A stretch of 64,000 bases of DNA from Pseudocitrobacter corydidari (GCF_021172065.1 NZ_CP087880.1:2642583-2706582); one strand, 5' to 3'; positions 1 through 9,140 are shown, counted from the first letter of the stretch. Made by a program: numbers and translations. Notes: generated by a model not told the origin, from the letters alone.

Positions 1-353
1 GTCGCATTGATGCTTTCGTCATCGCCCAACAGCAGTTCCGCACCCGGCTTCGGCGCTTTAGAGGCGCGAATATGTGCCAGAATACGATTATCATCGAGCA
101 TACGCTCAACCAGCACTTCAATCTTGCCGCCGCTGGCCTTGCGACCGAACAGACGCGCAGGAATGACGCGGGTATTATTAAAGACCAGAAGATCGCCAGG
201 GTTGAGCTTATCGAGCAGATCGGTGAAAGTACCGTGCGTCAGCGCGCCTGTCGGCCCGTCCAGCGACAGCAAGCGGCAACCGCTGCGCTCAGGCTGTGGA
301 TAGTGGGCAATCAGGGATTCAGGTAATTCAAAGGAAAAATCGGCAAGGCGCAT
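1..353 (-). CDS. queA: QueA, S-adenosylmethionine:tRNA ribosyltransferase-isomerase (N-terminal part only)
   Basis: QueA transfers and isomerises the ribosyl moiety of SAM onto preQ1 in tRNA to give epoxyqueuosine. Only about the first 117 codons are inside the window; the gene runs off the left edge. The reverse-strand reading begins [19 protein letters not shown] and continues with the family's conserved [20 protein letters not shown] stretch, which matches the start of E. coli QueA. The ATG at 353 is the only sensible start. It is divergent from acpH, as in K-12. Identification is confident; the C-terminal part cannot be judged. Confidence 0.95.
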   Translation of the reverse strand, partial: MRLADFSFELPESLIAHYPQPERSGCRLLSLDGPTGALTHGTFTDLLDKLNPGDLLVFNNTRVIPARLFGRKASGGKIEVLVERMLDDNRILAHIRASKAPKPGAELLLGDDESINA

Positions 354-447
354 GACTCTAAGACTCTGGACTTAATAATGAGGCGGGTAGTCTAGTGCCG
401 GGGCGTTCTCCCTGCAACCCTATCCCCCTCTGGATAGATAATAATCG

Positions 448-1029
448 ATGAATTTTTTAGCTCACCTGCATCTCGCGTACCTCGCCGACAGCTCGTTGTC
501 CGGCAATCTGCTGGCCGATTTTGTGCGCGGCAATCCGGATAACAGCTACCCGGCCGAGGTCGTCGACGGGATTTACATGCATCGGCGCATTGACGTGATG
601 ACCGATAACCTGCCCGAGGTGAAGCAAGCCCTGGAGTGGTTCCGCCCGCAGACGCGGCGCGTCGCGCCTATTACGCTCGATGTAATGTGGGACCATTTTC
701 TCTCGCGCCACTGGTCGCAGCTTTCGCCACAAATAGCGCTGCCGGAGTTCGTCGAGTACGCCCATGAGCAGGTGTCGCTGATTCTGCCCGACTCGCCGCC
801 GCGCTTCGTGAATCTGAACGAGTATCTGTGGTCAGAACGCTGGCTGGAGCGCTATCGCGAAATGGAGTTTATTCAGCGCGTGCTGAACGGCATGGCCAGC
901 CGACGTCCGAAACTGGACGCCCTGCGCGACTCCTGGCACGATTTAGACCAGCACTATGCGCAGCTGGAGAAACAGTTCTGGCAGTTTTATCCGCAGATGA
1001 TGGCGCAGGCCAAAGCCCGCGAGCTTTAA
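448..1029 (+). CDS. acpH: AcpH, acyl-carrier-protein phosphodiesterase
   Basis: AcpH hydrolyses the 4'-phosphopantetheine group from holo-ACP to give apo-ACP in the cytoplasm. The 193-residue product has the length of E. coli AcpH (YajB). It shows the family's N-terminal [16 protein letters not shown] motif, the [10 protein letters not shown] segment and the HRRID motif near residue 50, which carry the metal-binding His/Asp residues of this HD-like fold. It is divergent from queA, with 94 bp between the two starts, the same arrangement as K-12. No truncation or unusual composition is seen. Confidence 0.95.
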   Translation: MNFLAHLHLAYLADSSLSGNLLADFVRGNPDNSYPAEVVDGIYMHRRIDVMTDNLPEVKQALEWFRPQTRRVAPITLDVMWDHFLSRHWSQLSPQIALPEFVEYAHEQVSLILPDSPPRFVNLNEYLWSERWLERYREMEFIQRVLNGMASRRPKLDALRDSWHDLDQHYAQLEKQFWQFYPQMMAQAKAREL

Positions 1030-1094
1030 TCAGAACCTGTCAAACGTGTAGCTATCCATAGGCAGAACTTTAAATATCGATTGCTGTAGCCTCT

Positions 1095-1123
1095 TTGAGT
1101 CATTGCGGTTCACTCTCTATACT
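1095..1123 (+). promoter_or_regulatory. Probable sigma-70 promoter of the peroxiredoxin gene
   Basis: A TTGAGT hexamer at 1095-1100 and a TATACT hexamer at 1118-1123 are separated by exactly 17 bp. They lie 46 bp upstream of the peroxiredoxin ATG, which has a GGAG ribosome binding site. This is a good match to sigma-70 consensus by eye. I could not score it or look for an OxyR site reliably. Confidence 0.6.
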
Positions 1124-1169
1124 GGCCCGCGTTGCGTACTACTTACTTTCTATACTCAAAGGAGAACCC

Positions 1170-1772
1170 ATGGTTCTGGTTACTCGTCAGGCACCTGACT
1201 TTACCGCTGCGGCAGTGCTCGGTAACGGCGAAATCGTTGAAAACTTTAACTTCAAACAGCACACCAACGGCAAAGCCACCGTGCTGTTCTTCTGGCCAAT
1301 GGACTTCACCTTTGTCTGCCCGTCTGAACTGATCGCGTTCGATAAACGCTACGAAGAGTTCCAGAAACGCGGTGTAGAAGTGGTCGGTGTTTCCTTTGAC
1401 TCCGAATTCGTTCACAACGCATGGCGTAACACCCCGGTCGATAAAGGCGGCATCGGTGCGGTGAAATACGCGATGGTTGCTGACATTAAACGCGAAATCC
1501 AGAAAGCCTACGGCATCGAACACCCGGACGCGGGCGTGGCGCTGCGTGGTTCTTTCCTGATCGACGCCAACGGCGTAGTTCGCCACCAGGTGGTTAACGA
1601 CCTGCCGCTGGGCCGTAACATCGACGAAATGCTGCGTATGGTTGACGCGCTGCAGTTCCACGAAGAGCACGGCGAAGTGTGCCCGGCACAGTGGGAAAAA
1701 GGCAAAGAAGGTATGGCGGCGTCCCCGGACGGCGTAGCAAAATACCTGACCGAAAACGTCTCCAGCCTGTAA
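1170..1772 (+). CDS. Peroxiredoxin C (typical 2-Cys, AhpC/TSA family)
   Basis: This thiol peroxidase reduces hydrogen peroxide and organic or nitrogen peroxides in the cytoplasm. The 200-residue product has the peroxidatic cysteine Cys50 in FTFVCPSEL and the resolving cysteine Cys171 in GEVCPAQW, so it is a typical 2-Cys enzyme. The start at 1170 is chosen because GGAG precedes it by five bases; the longer upstream reading has no such site. The protein resembles the Salmonella gene annotated tsaA/prxC and is distinct from AhpC of the ahpCF operon. K-12 has no gene here. It has its own promoter and terminator, so it is monocistronic. The reductant (thioredoxin or another) cannot be read from the sequence. 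Confidence 0.9.
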   Translation: MVLVTRQAPDFTAAAVLGNGEIVENFNFKQHTNGKATVLFFWPMDFTFVCPSELIAFDKRYEEFQKRGVEVVGVSFDSEFVHNAWRNTPVDKGGIGAVKYAMVADIKREIQKAYGIEHPDAGVALRGSFLIDANGVVRHQVVNDLPLGRNIDEMLRMVDALQFHEEHGEVCPAQWEKGKEGMAASPDGVAKYLTENVSSL

Positions 1773-1795
1773 TTGGCGGATGCATAAGCAAAATT

Positions 1796-1874
1796 GCCTG
1801 ATGGCGCTGCGCTTATCAGGCCTACCAATTTACACGATTTTGTAGGCCGGATAAGGCAAAGCCGCCATTCGGCA
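1796..1874. repeat. REP pair (BIME) downstream of the peroxiredoxin gene
   Basis: Two imperfect palindromes face each other: a GCCTGATGGCGC...TTATCAGGCCTAC hairpin at 1796-1825 and an inverted GTAGGCCGGATAAGGC...GCCATTCGGC hairpin from 1842. They are the same two REP types as in the 22.03 kb cluster and the 55.3 kb tandem array. Such pairs bind gyrase or Pol I or protect mRNA 3' ends in related bacteria; no function is shown here. Confidence 0.85.
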
Positions 1875-1901
1875 AAACAAAGCGCACGTTATCAGAAATC
1901 T

Positions 1902-1927
1902 AAGGCTCGCGCAGGCGAGCCTTTTTT
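1902..1927 (+). terminator. Rho-independent terminator of the peroxiredoxin gene
   Basis: A 9-bp stem, AAGGCTCGC paired with GCGAGCCTT across a four-base loop, is followed by a T-rich tract (TTTTTTGTTTTT) on the plus strand. It ends just before the 3' end of the convergent DUF3999 gene. Confidence 0.9.
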
Positions 1928-1931
1928 GTTT

Positions 1932-3296
1932 TTAGCGCCGGGCTTCTCGCCAGATTCGCCACGCCACCATCAGCAACGCCCCCACGCCGACGATAAGCAC
2001 CGCCCACACCGCGAGGGCTACCCACAGTTTCTGTTGTTCACCCGCACTCACCGCCTGCAATCGCGCATCACCGCCCAGTTTGACGGTTTCCAGCGGCTGC
2101 GCCCAGGGCAGCGTCTCGATGTTTTTGCTCGCCGGGAGCGATTCAGGAATTAACTGATTCAGGCTCAACGCGACATTCTCCGCCGCCTTATTTCCCCAGG
2201 TCAGCATATAGGGGCCCTTACCCTGTGCGTTAAAGATCAGCACTTTAGCTTCACGCGCGCCAGTTACGCCCGGAAGCGTTTGCGGCAGATGGGCATCCAC
2301 CGTGGTGATGCGAATGGCCTCGACAACATTCGCAGAGAGCGGAAACGCCGCCTGCGTTTGATCGTTGACGTTAAACAACACGCTTTTCGCCAGCGGCCGC
2401 CACTCGCTTTTTGCATCGCTTCGCCAGGCTATCTCGACCGGTAACACTCCTTCTTCCATCAGCGTGATGGAAAGCGTACTTAGCGGTTGCGGCTGATCCC
2501 ATTGCCAGATGGCCTCGGTTGATGTGGCTTTGGCGACCGCAGCCGGGAGCTGAATACGCTCAGTAAGCGGCTCTTGCGGTTGCGCCACGGCCATTACGCC
2601 TTTTAGCTCCGGCATGGGGGTTTGTGGGTCAAGAACCAGCAGCAGGTAACGTCTGCCTTTGGGTGACAGCGTCAATTCGGCGGCCACGGTATTCATCTTC
2701 AGCTGTTCGCCATCGCGGGAAAGATCCATCAGCGGCGCATTTTCCTGAACGCGCTGCCAGTGGCTGAGATCCCGGCTGGCGTAAACCGAAGCTTTACCCT
2801 GCCAGCTTGCATTTGATGCCGCCCAATCGAGCTGAAGCTGCGTCAGGCGCAGCGACGCTTCCCGGCTATCCGGCAAGGTCAGTAAATAGCTCTGACCCAC
2901 CGATTTTGCCTCATCGCCCTCAAGATTAATTTCCACGCCATTGGCTGCCTTAAGACGGATCGTCTGCGGCGCGCTGGCCTCCGTCGTGGCGATCGGCGAG
3001 GCCGCTAAAGGAAACAGACGCAGAGCGACCGAATCCGCGACGGCAGGCGGCGTTGGCTTCGTCATTAACGTAAAGGGAACGCGCTCCCCCTGTTGATTAA
3101 ATACCCGAACATCGCGCAGGTCAGGCCAGGCGCTGTGCTGGTAGACCTCTCGCGGTAACGCCACGCGATACCACGGTGATGACGAAGAGGTTTCCAGCGT
3201 CATGCCTGTGGCGTAGTCTCGCGGGGATTCCGCCGCAAAGGCGGAAGAACTGCCCGCCAGAAGCAGGCTGCAAACCATCGCTTTTATCCGTTTCAT
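1932..3296 (-). CDS. DUF3999 family envelope protein
   Basis: The 454-residue protein has an N-terminal signal peptide (MKRIKAMVCSLLLAGSSSAFA, cleavage after AFA). A long beta-rich, probably periplasmic body follows, then one C-terminal membrane helix at about residues 425-448 and a short basic tail (WREARR). I recognise the DUF3999 family, whose function is unknown. Its start overlaps the stop of the upstream DUF2339 gene by four bases (ATGA), so the two are translationally coupled and probably form a complex. The periplasmic body may hold a ligand- or glycan-binding beta fold, but that is only inferred from the fold class. The pair is not in K-12 at this position. Confidence 0.75.
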   Translation of the reverse strand: MKRIKAMVCSLLLAGSSSAFAAESPRDYATGMTLETSSSSPWYRVALPREVYQHSAWPDLRDVRVFNQQGERVPFTLMTKPTPPAVADSVALRLFPLAASPIATTEASAPQTIRLKAANGVEINLEGDEAKSVGQSYLLTLPDSREASLRLTQLQLDWAASNASWQGKASVYASRDLSHWQRVQENAPLMDLSRDGEQLKMNTVAAELTLSPKGRRYLLLVLDPQTPMPELKGVMAVAQPQEPLTERIQLPAAVAKATSTEAIWQWDQPQPLSTLSITLMEEGVLPVEIAWRSDAKSEWRPLAKSVLFNVNDQTQAAFPLSANVVEAIRITTVDAHLPQTLPGVTGAREAKVLIFNAQGKGPYMLTWGNKAAENVALSLNQLIPESLPASKNIETLPWAQPLETVKLGGDARLQAVSAGEQQKLWVALAVWAVLIVGVGALLMVAWRIWREARR

Positions 3297-5866
3297 TTTT
3301 GCTCTCCTGCTTTGGGTGGCAACGGCGAGAAATAACCGACAATCAAGACCAGTATCGCCACACCAATAAACGCCACCGCGCGCGCCAGACCACCGCCGCC
3401 TGCGCTATCGACCAGCATCAGTTTGATGATAACCACGCCTAATAGCGCGGCACCACACAGCCACATTTTGCGTGAGACGTTGCGCGTTGCGCGAATCATA
3501 ATAATGAGCGCTATCAGCATCCAGAACAGCGCAAAGGTGGTCTGAATGAGCCGCGACTGCCAGAGCGCGCTGAAATCCCAGGCAACGTCGCCATACCACG
3601 CCAGCGCACGCATCAGCATGCCGTTCAGCCACCAGAAAGCCAGCCCGGCGAGGGCTACGCGCCACGTCGATGGCAGATATTGCCGAACAGCGCGTTCCGC
3701 CACATAAAGCCCCAGCAGCGCAAAAGCAGCGCCCTCTTCCAGAGGGTTAATCAACGGCAAATAGAGCTGATGATAGACCACGCCGCTTTGCACGTTGCTC
3801 AGTACCAACAAACCAAGCAGCAGGGCCACCACGGGGACAACCGCCACGCTGCCATACATTTCCGGCCAGCGGCAGAACGGCCACCAGGCCCGGCGAAGCG
3901 CTCCGTGGATCAGCAGAATGGTAATGCCACCCGCCGCCATCAGCAGGCCGCTTTGCCAGGCGCTCGTTCCCCACGGTAGCGACTGCACAAACCACATCAG
4001 TTCAGCTCCGAATGCGAGCATCAGCATCCATAACAACGCGAGATGCAACCCCTGCGAAAGACGTGCTGGTACCGTGCTGTCATCACGATAAAGCAGCATG
4101 AGCGCAGACGGCAGGGCAATCACCCACGCCAGATTGTGCCAGCCTGCGGCGAAAATTTGCTGCTGATAAATTTGCTCGCACAGCATCAACAGCATGGCGG
4201 GCCACAGCAGCCACTGTGCAAAGCCCAGTTCGCGCCATGCCAGACGCTGGCACATAAAACGCCAGGCCCAGGCCGAGAGGGATATCAACGCGAGCAGGAC
4301 AAATCCTGTCGTCGCGTCCTGGGTAGTGACGAGCTGTGCCGCACCCGCGAGGGCAATCACCCAGAATGCAACGCCGCCGATTAACAGCGCCAGGCTCAGA
4401 CGCCATATTTCTGCGCGCCACAACCAGGCGGCGGCGAGCCAGCACAGGCTGAGCACGGCGAAAATCATCATGATGGAGAGCGGCGTGGTTTCATCCGCCA
4501 GCGCCCAGACGCCGCTGCCCAGCGCCATCAATAACAGTGCGGTGCCGCTAAAACTCATACGCCGCTGCTGCTGTTGCATGCCTAACCACAGCACGCCCAC
4601 ACCTTCCAGCGCCCAGGCCATCGCCGTCCAGCGCGCGGAAAGCGCCAGCGGAATAGCAAGCGTGGTGAATGCGCCGCCCAGCGCCAGCGCGGCCAGCAAC
4701 AGAGTACGTTCCGCCGACGGGAATCGACGCAGCACCAGCCACGCCAGCGCCAGATAAAACGCGCCATAACCCAGGGCGCTGATCGCCGGGCCGTAAGTCA
4801 TGTGCTGCGTCATGACGTACTGCATTCCAAAACCAATCAGCGGCGGTGCGAAGAGCAGCACGCCGTCGACCACACGCTTACCCTTCTCCTGCGCCTGCCA
4901 GGAGAACAGCACGCTCAGGACGCCGAAAATCAGGATATTGGCGATAAGGAACAGCTGGCAGTTAAGCCAGTATTCAGGGCGATAATCATTCATGCCCCAC
5001 AATCCGCCCACGCCAAAGGTGAAAAGCAGCCCTAACAGATTCAGTTCGCGCCAGTGTTGCCGCGCGCTAATCGCCAGAATGCCAACGGACAGAAGCAGGT
5101 AGAAAGAGAACAGCGCAATGTAGTTGCCGCTTCCCGTGGAGAGAAGCACCGGTGCCAGGTAGCCGCCGAGGCTCGCCAACATCGCCAGGCTCAGGGCATT
5201 TTGCAGCACCGCCAGGCCAACGCTTGCCGCACAAATCAGCACCAGCAGCACAAAGGCCAGCGTCATCGGCAGCATTTGCCACAGGCGAAATGCGCCGAAT
5301 ACGGTGAGATAAAGCACGCCCGTCGCGCCACCTTGCAGGATCAACGCATAGACACGCTGCTTATGGCGCAATCGCCAGCCGATAGCCAGCAGCACCACCG
5401 CGCAAAGCGCCGTCGCCACAAGACGCAGCTCCAGTGGAAATAGCGCGTGCTCGACCGTATAGCGCAACAGGAAAGAGAGCCCAAGAAACAGCAGCAGAAT
5501 ACCCAGTTTAGCCAGTGGGTTACCCTGCATAAACCAGCGTAATAATGAAGTGAATACACCGCCAAATGCCGATGAAGTCTCGCGCTCGGGCGGCGATACC
5601 GGCTCGTATTTTTCCGTGGGCTGCCAGGGATTGGCGGGCGCGGGTTGAACGGGCGCAACGGGAATCACCGGTTCAACTGCCACAACCGGTTTTGGCTCCG
5701 GCGCATCATGTACACCGCGTTGCTCCAGTTCCTCCAGCCGACGGCGAAGCAACGAAACTTCATAGCGCATGGCGGAAGTACGATTAATAGCGACAATCGC
5801 CAGTATGGGGACCACCACCAGCGCAAAGAAAAGTACGATACAGCCAAGGATTACCAGCTCGTCCAT
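3293..5866 (-). CDS. DUF2339 family polytopic membrane protein
   Basis: This 857-residue protein is almost entirely hydrophobic, with some 20 or more predicted membrane helices. It has an N-terminal anchor (ILGCIVLFFALVVVPILAIV), a short heptad-like segment (RYEVSLLRRRLEELEQRG) and a Pro-rich linker before the helical bundle. Those features fit DUF2339, whose function is unknown. I start it at 5866, where GGTGG lies four bases upstream, not at the in-frame ATG at 5887. It is the first gene of a two-gene operon and overlaps the DUF3999 gene by four bases. A transport or envelope role is a guess from topology. Confidence 0.75.
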   Translation of the reverse strand: MDELVILGCIVLFFALVVVPILAIVAINRTSAMRYEVSLLRRRLEELEQRGVHDAPEPKPVVAVEPVIPVAPVQPAPANPWQPTEKYEPVSPPERETSSAFGGVFTSLLRWFMQGNPLAKLGILLLFLGLSFLLRYTVEHALFPLELRLVATALCAVVLLAIGWRLRHKQRVYALILQGGATGVLYLTVFGAFRLWQMLPMTLAFVLLVLICAASVGLAVLQNALSLAMLASLGGYLAPVLLSTGSGNYIALFSFYLLLSVGILAISARQHWRELNLLGLLFTFGVGGLWGMNDYRPEYWLNCQLFLIANILIFGVLSVLFSWQAQEKGKRVVDGVLLFAPPLIGFGMQYVMTQHMTYGPAISALGYGAFYLALAWLVLRRFPSAERTLLLAALALGGAFTTLAIPLALSARWTAMAWALEGVGVLWLGMQQQQRRMSFSGTALLLMALGSGVWALADETTPLSIMMIFAVLSLCWLAAAWLWRAEIWRLSLALLIGGVAFWVIALAGAAQLVTTQDATTGFVLLALISLSAWAWRFMCQRLAWRELGFAQWLLWPAMLLMLCEQIYQQQIFAAGWHNLAWVIALPSALMLLYRDDSTVPARLSQGLHLALLWMLMLAFGAELMWFVQSLPWGTSAWQSGLLMAAGGITILLIHGALRRAWWPFCRWPEMYGSVAVVPVVALLLGLLVLSNVQSGVVYHQLYLPLINPLEEGAAFALLGLYVAERAVRQYLPSTWRVALAGLAFWWLNGMLMRALAWYGDVAWDFSALWQSRLIQTTFALFWMLIALIIMIRATRNVSRKMWLCGAALLGVVIIKLMLVDSAGGGGLARAVAFIGVAILVLIVGYFSPLPPKAGEQK

Positions 5867-5966
5867 GTTTCCACCTTTAGCCAGCACGAATAAACGCAGA
5901 TTGACACAAAGTGTTGCATTTACGCCATTAATCTTTGCAAAGAGGCGGGATTTTCAGAAGATAACA

Positions 5967-5998
5967 ACAAAAAACCGGATGGGTGGCCCCATCCGGTT
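5967..5998 (-). terminator. Terminator of the amidohydrolase operon
   Basis: An 11-bp stem (AACCGGATGGG paired with CCCATCCGGTT, loop TGGC) is followed on the minus strand by a run of six T. It sits just after the amidohydrolase stop and closes the three-gene operon that starts near 9140. Confidence 0.9.
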
Positions 5999-6008
5999 AG
6001 CGATAGCA

Positions 6009-7877
6009 TCAGAACGCGAAGCAGGAACAGCCCAGCACGCCCCAGAATGCCTGTTCATCGGAGACAGGAATCGACGATTTACGCGCGATATCATGCTGAT
6101 GGCCGTGAACGCCACAGCTACCGCAGCACTGGTGCATCTGCACCACGGCGCCTATTTTCCCTGCAACCGGCGGCGCAGAGCGATAATGGCCCGGCACTTT
6201 CACCACCGGTGACCAGTCTGGAACGACCGGAATCGCAGGCGGCGCCAGCGGGGTAAAGTGACCGGCGGCATACACCACTTTGCCATCCACGATAGTCATC
6301 ACCGATTCAATGCCTTTGATCTCTTCTTCCGGCACGCTGAAGTAGTCTTTCGACAGCACCACCAGGTCGGCAAGCTGATCTTTCTCGATACGCCCTTTTT
6401 TACCCTGCTCGCTGGAGAACCACGCGCTGCCTGCGGTCCAAAGTTCCAGCGCCACATCGCGCGGCAGACGGTTTTCGTCGTCATACATTGCCATACCGCC
6501 AACCGTACGGCCAGAAACCAGCCAGTAAAGCGCGGTCCACGGGTTATAGCTTGCTACGCGGGTGGCATCCGTCCCCAGCCCGACGGGCACATCAGCAGCC
6601 AGCATTTTGGCGACCGGCGGGGTATGTTTCACCGCATCTTTACCATAGCGATCGATGAAATATTCCCCCTGGAACGCCATGCGGTGCTGCACCGCAATCC
6701 CGCCGCCCAGGGCTTTAACACGTTCGATATTACGTTCAGTGATGGTTTCTGCGTGGTCAAAGAACCAGTGCAGGCCGTTAAACGGAATGTCGCGGTTCAC
6801 TTTTTCGAACACATCCAGCATGCGGCTGATCGATTCGTCATAGGTGGCGTGCAGACGGAACGGCCAGCGGTGTTCCACCAGATGGCGCACCACGCGCTCC
6901 AGCTCATCTTCCATCCCTTCCGGCAGGTCCGGGCGCGGCTGGAGGAAGTCTTCGAAATCCGCCGCCGAGAACACCAGCATCTCGCCTGCGCCGTTGGCGC
7001 GATAGAAATCGGTGCCCTGGCCCGGTTTGAGCATATCCGTCCAGCGCTCGAAATCTTCCAGCTCCTGCTTTGGCCGCTGCGTGAACAGGTTATAGGCGAT
7101 ACGAATCGTCATCTGCTCTTTGGCGTGCAGTTCTTCGATGATTTCGTAATCTTCAGGGTAATTCTGGAAGCCGCCGCCGGCATCAATGGCGCTGGTCAGC
7201 CCAAGGCGGTTCAGCTCGCGCATAAACTGGCGAGTCGAGTTCACCTGCATCTCCAGCGGCAGTTTTGGCCCTTTCGCCAGCGTCGAGTAGAGGATCATCG
7301 CGTTGGGTTTGGCGATCAGCATCCCGGTTGGGTTGCCGTTATTATCACGCACGATTTCGCCGCCCGCCGGGTTTGGCGTCTCTTTGGTATAACCCACGGC
7401 TTTCAGCGCCGCGCGGTTGAGCAGCGCGCGATCGTACAGATGCAGCACAAACACCGGGGTATCCGGCGCGGCCTCGTTCAGCTCTTCAATGGTTGGCATG
7501 CGACGTTCGGCAAACTGGAATTCGCTCCAGCCCCCCACCACGCGCACCCACTGCGGCGACGGCGTACGATCGGCCTGATCTTTCAGCATTCTCAGCGCGT
7601 CGGCCAGCGACGGTACACCTTCCCAGCGCAGCTCAAGGTTGTAGTTCAGGCCGCCACGAATCAGGTGCAGGTGCGAGTCATTCAGCCCTGGGATCACCGT
7701 ATGCCCTTTCAGATCGACAATCTGCGTGCCTTCGCCCGCGTACGACATAATTTGATCGTTGCTGCCTGTTGCCAGAATTTTACCGTTGGCAATCGCCACC
7801 GCTTCCGCCAGCGGATGCTGACGGTCGAGCGTGTGAATACGTCCCTGGTTCAGGATCAGTGTGGCTTTTTGTGACAT
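6009..7877 (-). CDS. YtcJ-like metal-dependent amidohydrolase with Cys/His-rich C-terminal tail
   Basis: The 622-residue product belongs to the amidohydrolase_3 (YtcJ-like) branch of the metal-dependent hydrolases. The metal-binding HxH is His69-His71 in VIPGLNDSHLHL. A later His in LHATYD, the WFFDHAE segment and the LGTDATRVAS segment would supply the remaining barrel ligands. The substrate is unknown. After the catalytic domain, about the last 45 residues form an unusual tail with Cys584-Cys585, Cys588, three His (HGHQH) and a terminal Cys617-Ser-Cys619, suggesting an extra metal or redox site. The start at 7877 has GAGGAG nearby. It is the last gene of an operon with an ABM protein and an isochorismatase-type hydrolase. 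There is no signal peptide, so it is probably cytoplasmic. Confidence 0.8.
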   Translation of the reverse strand: MSQKATLILNQGRIHTLDRQHPLAEAVAIANGKILATGSNDQIMSYAGEGTQIVDLKGHTVIPGLNDSHLHLIRGGLNYNLELRWEGVPSLADALRMLKDQADRTPSPQWVRVVGGWSEFQFAERRMPTIEELNEAAPDTPVFVLHLYDRALLNRAALKAVGYTKETPNPAGGEIVRDNNGNPTGMLIAKPNAMILYSTLAKGPKLPLEMQVNSTRQFMRELNRLGLTSAIDAGGGFQNYPEDYEIIEELHAKEQMTIRIAYNLFTQRPKQELEDFERWTDMLKPGQGTDFYRANGAGEMLVFSAADFEDFLQPRPDLPEGMEDELERVVRHLVEHRWPFRLHATYDESISRMLDVFEKVNRDIPFNGLHWFFDHAETITERNIERVKALGGGIAVQHRMAFQGEYFIDRYGKDAVKHTPPVAKMLAADVPVGLGTDATRVASYNPWTALYWLVSGRTVGGMAMYDDENRLPRDVALELWTAGSAWFSSEQGKKGRIEKDQLADLVVLSKDYFSVPEEEIKGIESVMTIVDGKVVYAAGHFTPLAPPAIPVVPDWSPVVKVPGHYRSAPPVAGKIGAVVQMHQCCGSCGVHGHQHDIARKSSIPVSDEQAFWGVLGCSCFAF

Positions 7878-7897
7878 GTCACTCTCCTCAAACCGGA

Positions 7898-8440
7898 TCA
7901 GGCTTTTTTAAGCCATCCGGCGAATAGTCGGGTCACGATGGGCATCCAGAGCCAGACAACCAGCGCAACCACACAGGCATCGTTAATGAAATGAAGCAGC
8001 AAGGAGCCCTGCAGGGCGGGGAACAGCGCGCCGGTTACCCACGGCACCAGGTTGGTGCTGGGAAAGATCACCAGCAGCGTGATGAGAAATTGTTTCCACT
8101 GTTTTGGCTGACGCACGTGCGGTGACGGTGGCGTAAACCAGAACGCCGCTTCGGTACGCACTTCCGTGTGATCGCCTTCGGCTAACAACGGGGTGATTTC
8201 ATCCACCAGCTGTTTGCGCGTTTCGGACTGCGTCCAGGCGTAGAGGTGCTCCAGGGTATCGAAGCGAATGATGATATTCCAGGCCCCCTGCCCGTCCGCC
8301 GGGCGAATAACGTTGGCGCCAAGATGGCCGGGATACTCTGCGGCGACCGGCATAATTTTACCGAGCCAGGCTTCATACTGGTCCGCATCTTCCGGGCGCA
8401 GGGCATGCGTAATCACCAGCGTTACATGTTTTTGCGTCAT
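7898..8440 (-). CDS. ABM-domain (antibiotic biosynthesis monooxygenase-like) protein with C-terminal membrane segments
   Basis: Residues about 1-100 fit the small ferredoxin-like ABM fold (VTLVITHALRPEDADQYEAW at the start, NIIIRFDTLEHLYAW in the middle). Homologues include quinol or heme-type monooxygenases and many proteins of unknown role. Residues about 118-175 hold two hydrophobic helices (QFLITLLVIFPSTNLVPWV and VVALVVWLWMPIVTRLF), so it should be anchored to the inner membrane with the ABM domain in the cytoplasm. It lies between the amidohydrolase (20 bp away) and the hydrolase (58 bp away) in one operon. The substrate is unknown; a dimeric stress-related oxygenase is one possibility. 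Confidence 0.7.
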   Translation of the reverse strand: MTQKHVTLVITHALRPEDADQYEAWLGKIMPVAAEYPGHLGANVIRPADGQGAWNIIIRFDTLEHLYAWTQSETRKQLVDEITPLLAEGDHTEVRTEAAFWFTPPSPHVRQPKQWKQFLITLLVIFPSTNLVPWVTGALFPALQGSLLLHFINDACVVALVVWLWMPIVTRLFAGWLKKA

Positions 8441-8498
8441 GACGATTTTCCTTGCTGTCGCATTCTGACGGGGAGCGAATCACCCCCCGTCGTCGTCA

Positions 8499-9140
8499 TT
8501 ACGCTTTGCGTTCCGGCGCGCCGTGAACCAGGGTGTAAGCATAATCCACGCCCATGCCATAGGCGCCGCTGTGCTCACGAACCAGATCCATCACTGCGTC
8601 GTAAGTTTCTTTACGTGACCAGTCACGCTGGTACTCCAGCAGCACCTGCTGCCAGGTTACCGGCACTGCACCCGCCTGAACCATACGATCGATGGAACGT
8701 TCGTGCGCATCCACAGAGGTACCGCCAGACGTATCGGTAACCACATAAACTTCAAAACCTTCTTCCAGCGCCATTAATGCCGGGAAGGTCAGACAAACCT
8801 CAGTCCACAGGGCAGAAATAATCAGCTTTTTACGTCCGGTGGCTTTTACCGCCTTCACGAAAGCTTCATCTTCCCAGGAGTTCATGGACGTGCGTTCAAT
8901 CGGTTTAATTTCCGGGTGAACCGCCAGCAGTTCCGGCCAGATATAGCCACTGAAGCTTTTGGTTTCAACGGAGGTATAGATAGTTGGGACGTTAAAAATT
9001 TTCCCGGCTTTCGCCAACGCGACGGTGTTATTTTTCAACGTCTGACGATCAATATTCGCCACGCCGAAGGACATTTGCGGTTGATGGTCGATAAAAATGA
9101 GGGTGGAGTTAGATGGATCGATCAGTTCCCGAATAGACAT
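8499..9140 (-). CDS. Isochorismatase-superfamily cysteine hydrolase (YcaC-like)
   Basis: The 213-residue protein has the family triad pattern: Asp18 in LIFIDHQPQ, a lysine in the FVKAVKATGRKK segment, and the nucleophile Cys116 in ALWTEVCLTFPAL. These enzymes hydrolyse amide or enol-ether bonds of small molecules; the closest one I recall is E. coli YcaC, whose substrate is unknown. It is first in the operon with the ABM protein and the amidohydrolase and is divergent from a LysR regulator. That suggests inducible breakdown of a small amide- or urea-like compound. The substrate class is inference only. Confidence 0.8.
   Translation of the reverse strand: MSIRELIDPSNSTLIFIDHQPQMSFGVANIDRQTLKNNTVALAKAGKIFNVPTIYTSVETKSFSGYIWPELLAVHPEIKPIERTSMNSWEDEAFVKAVKATGRKKLIISALWTEVCLTFPALMALEEGFEVYVVTDTSGGTSVDAHERSIDRMVQAGAVPVTWQQVLLEYQRDWSRKETYDAVMDLVREHSGAYGMGVDYAYTLVHGAPERKA

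Noticed and set aside
6258..7874. 538-codon plus-strand ORF opposite the amidohydrolase
   Set aside because: It is an antisense reading of a gene with clear motifs on the other strand; His-, Gln- and Arg-rich content and the lack of any family pattern mark it as a shadow.
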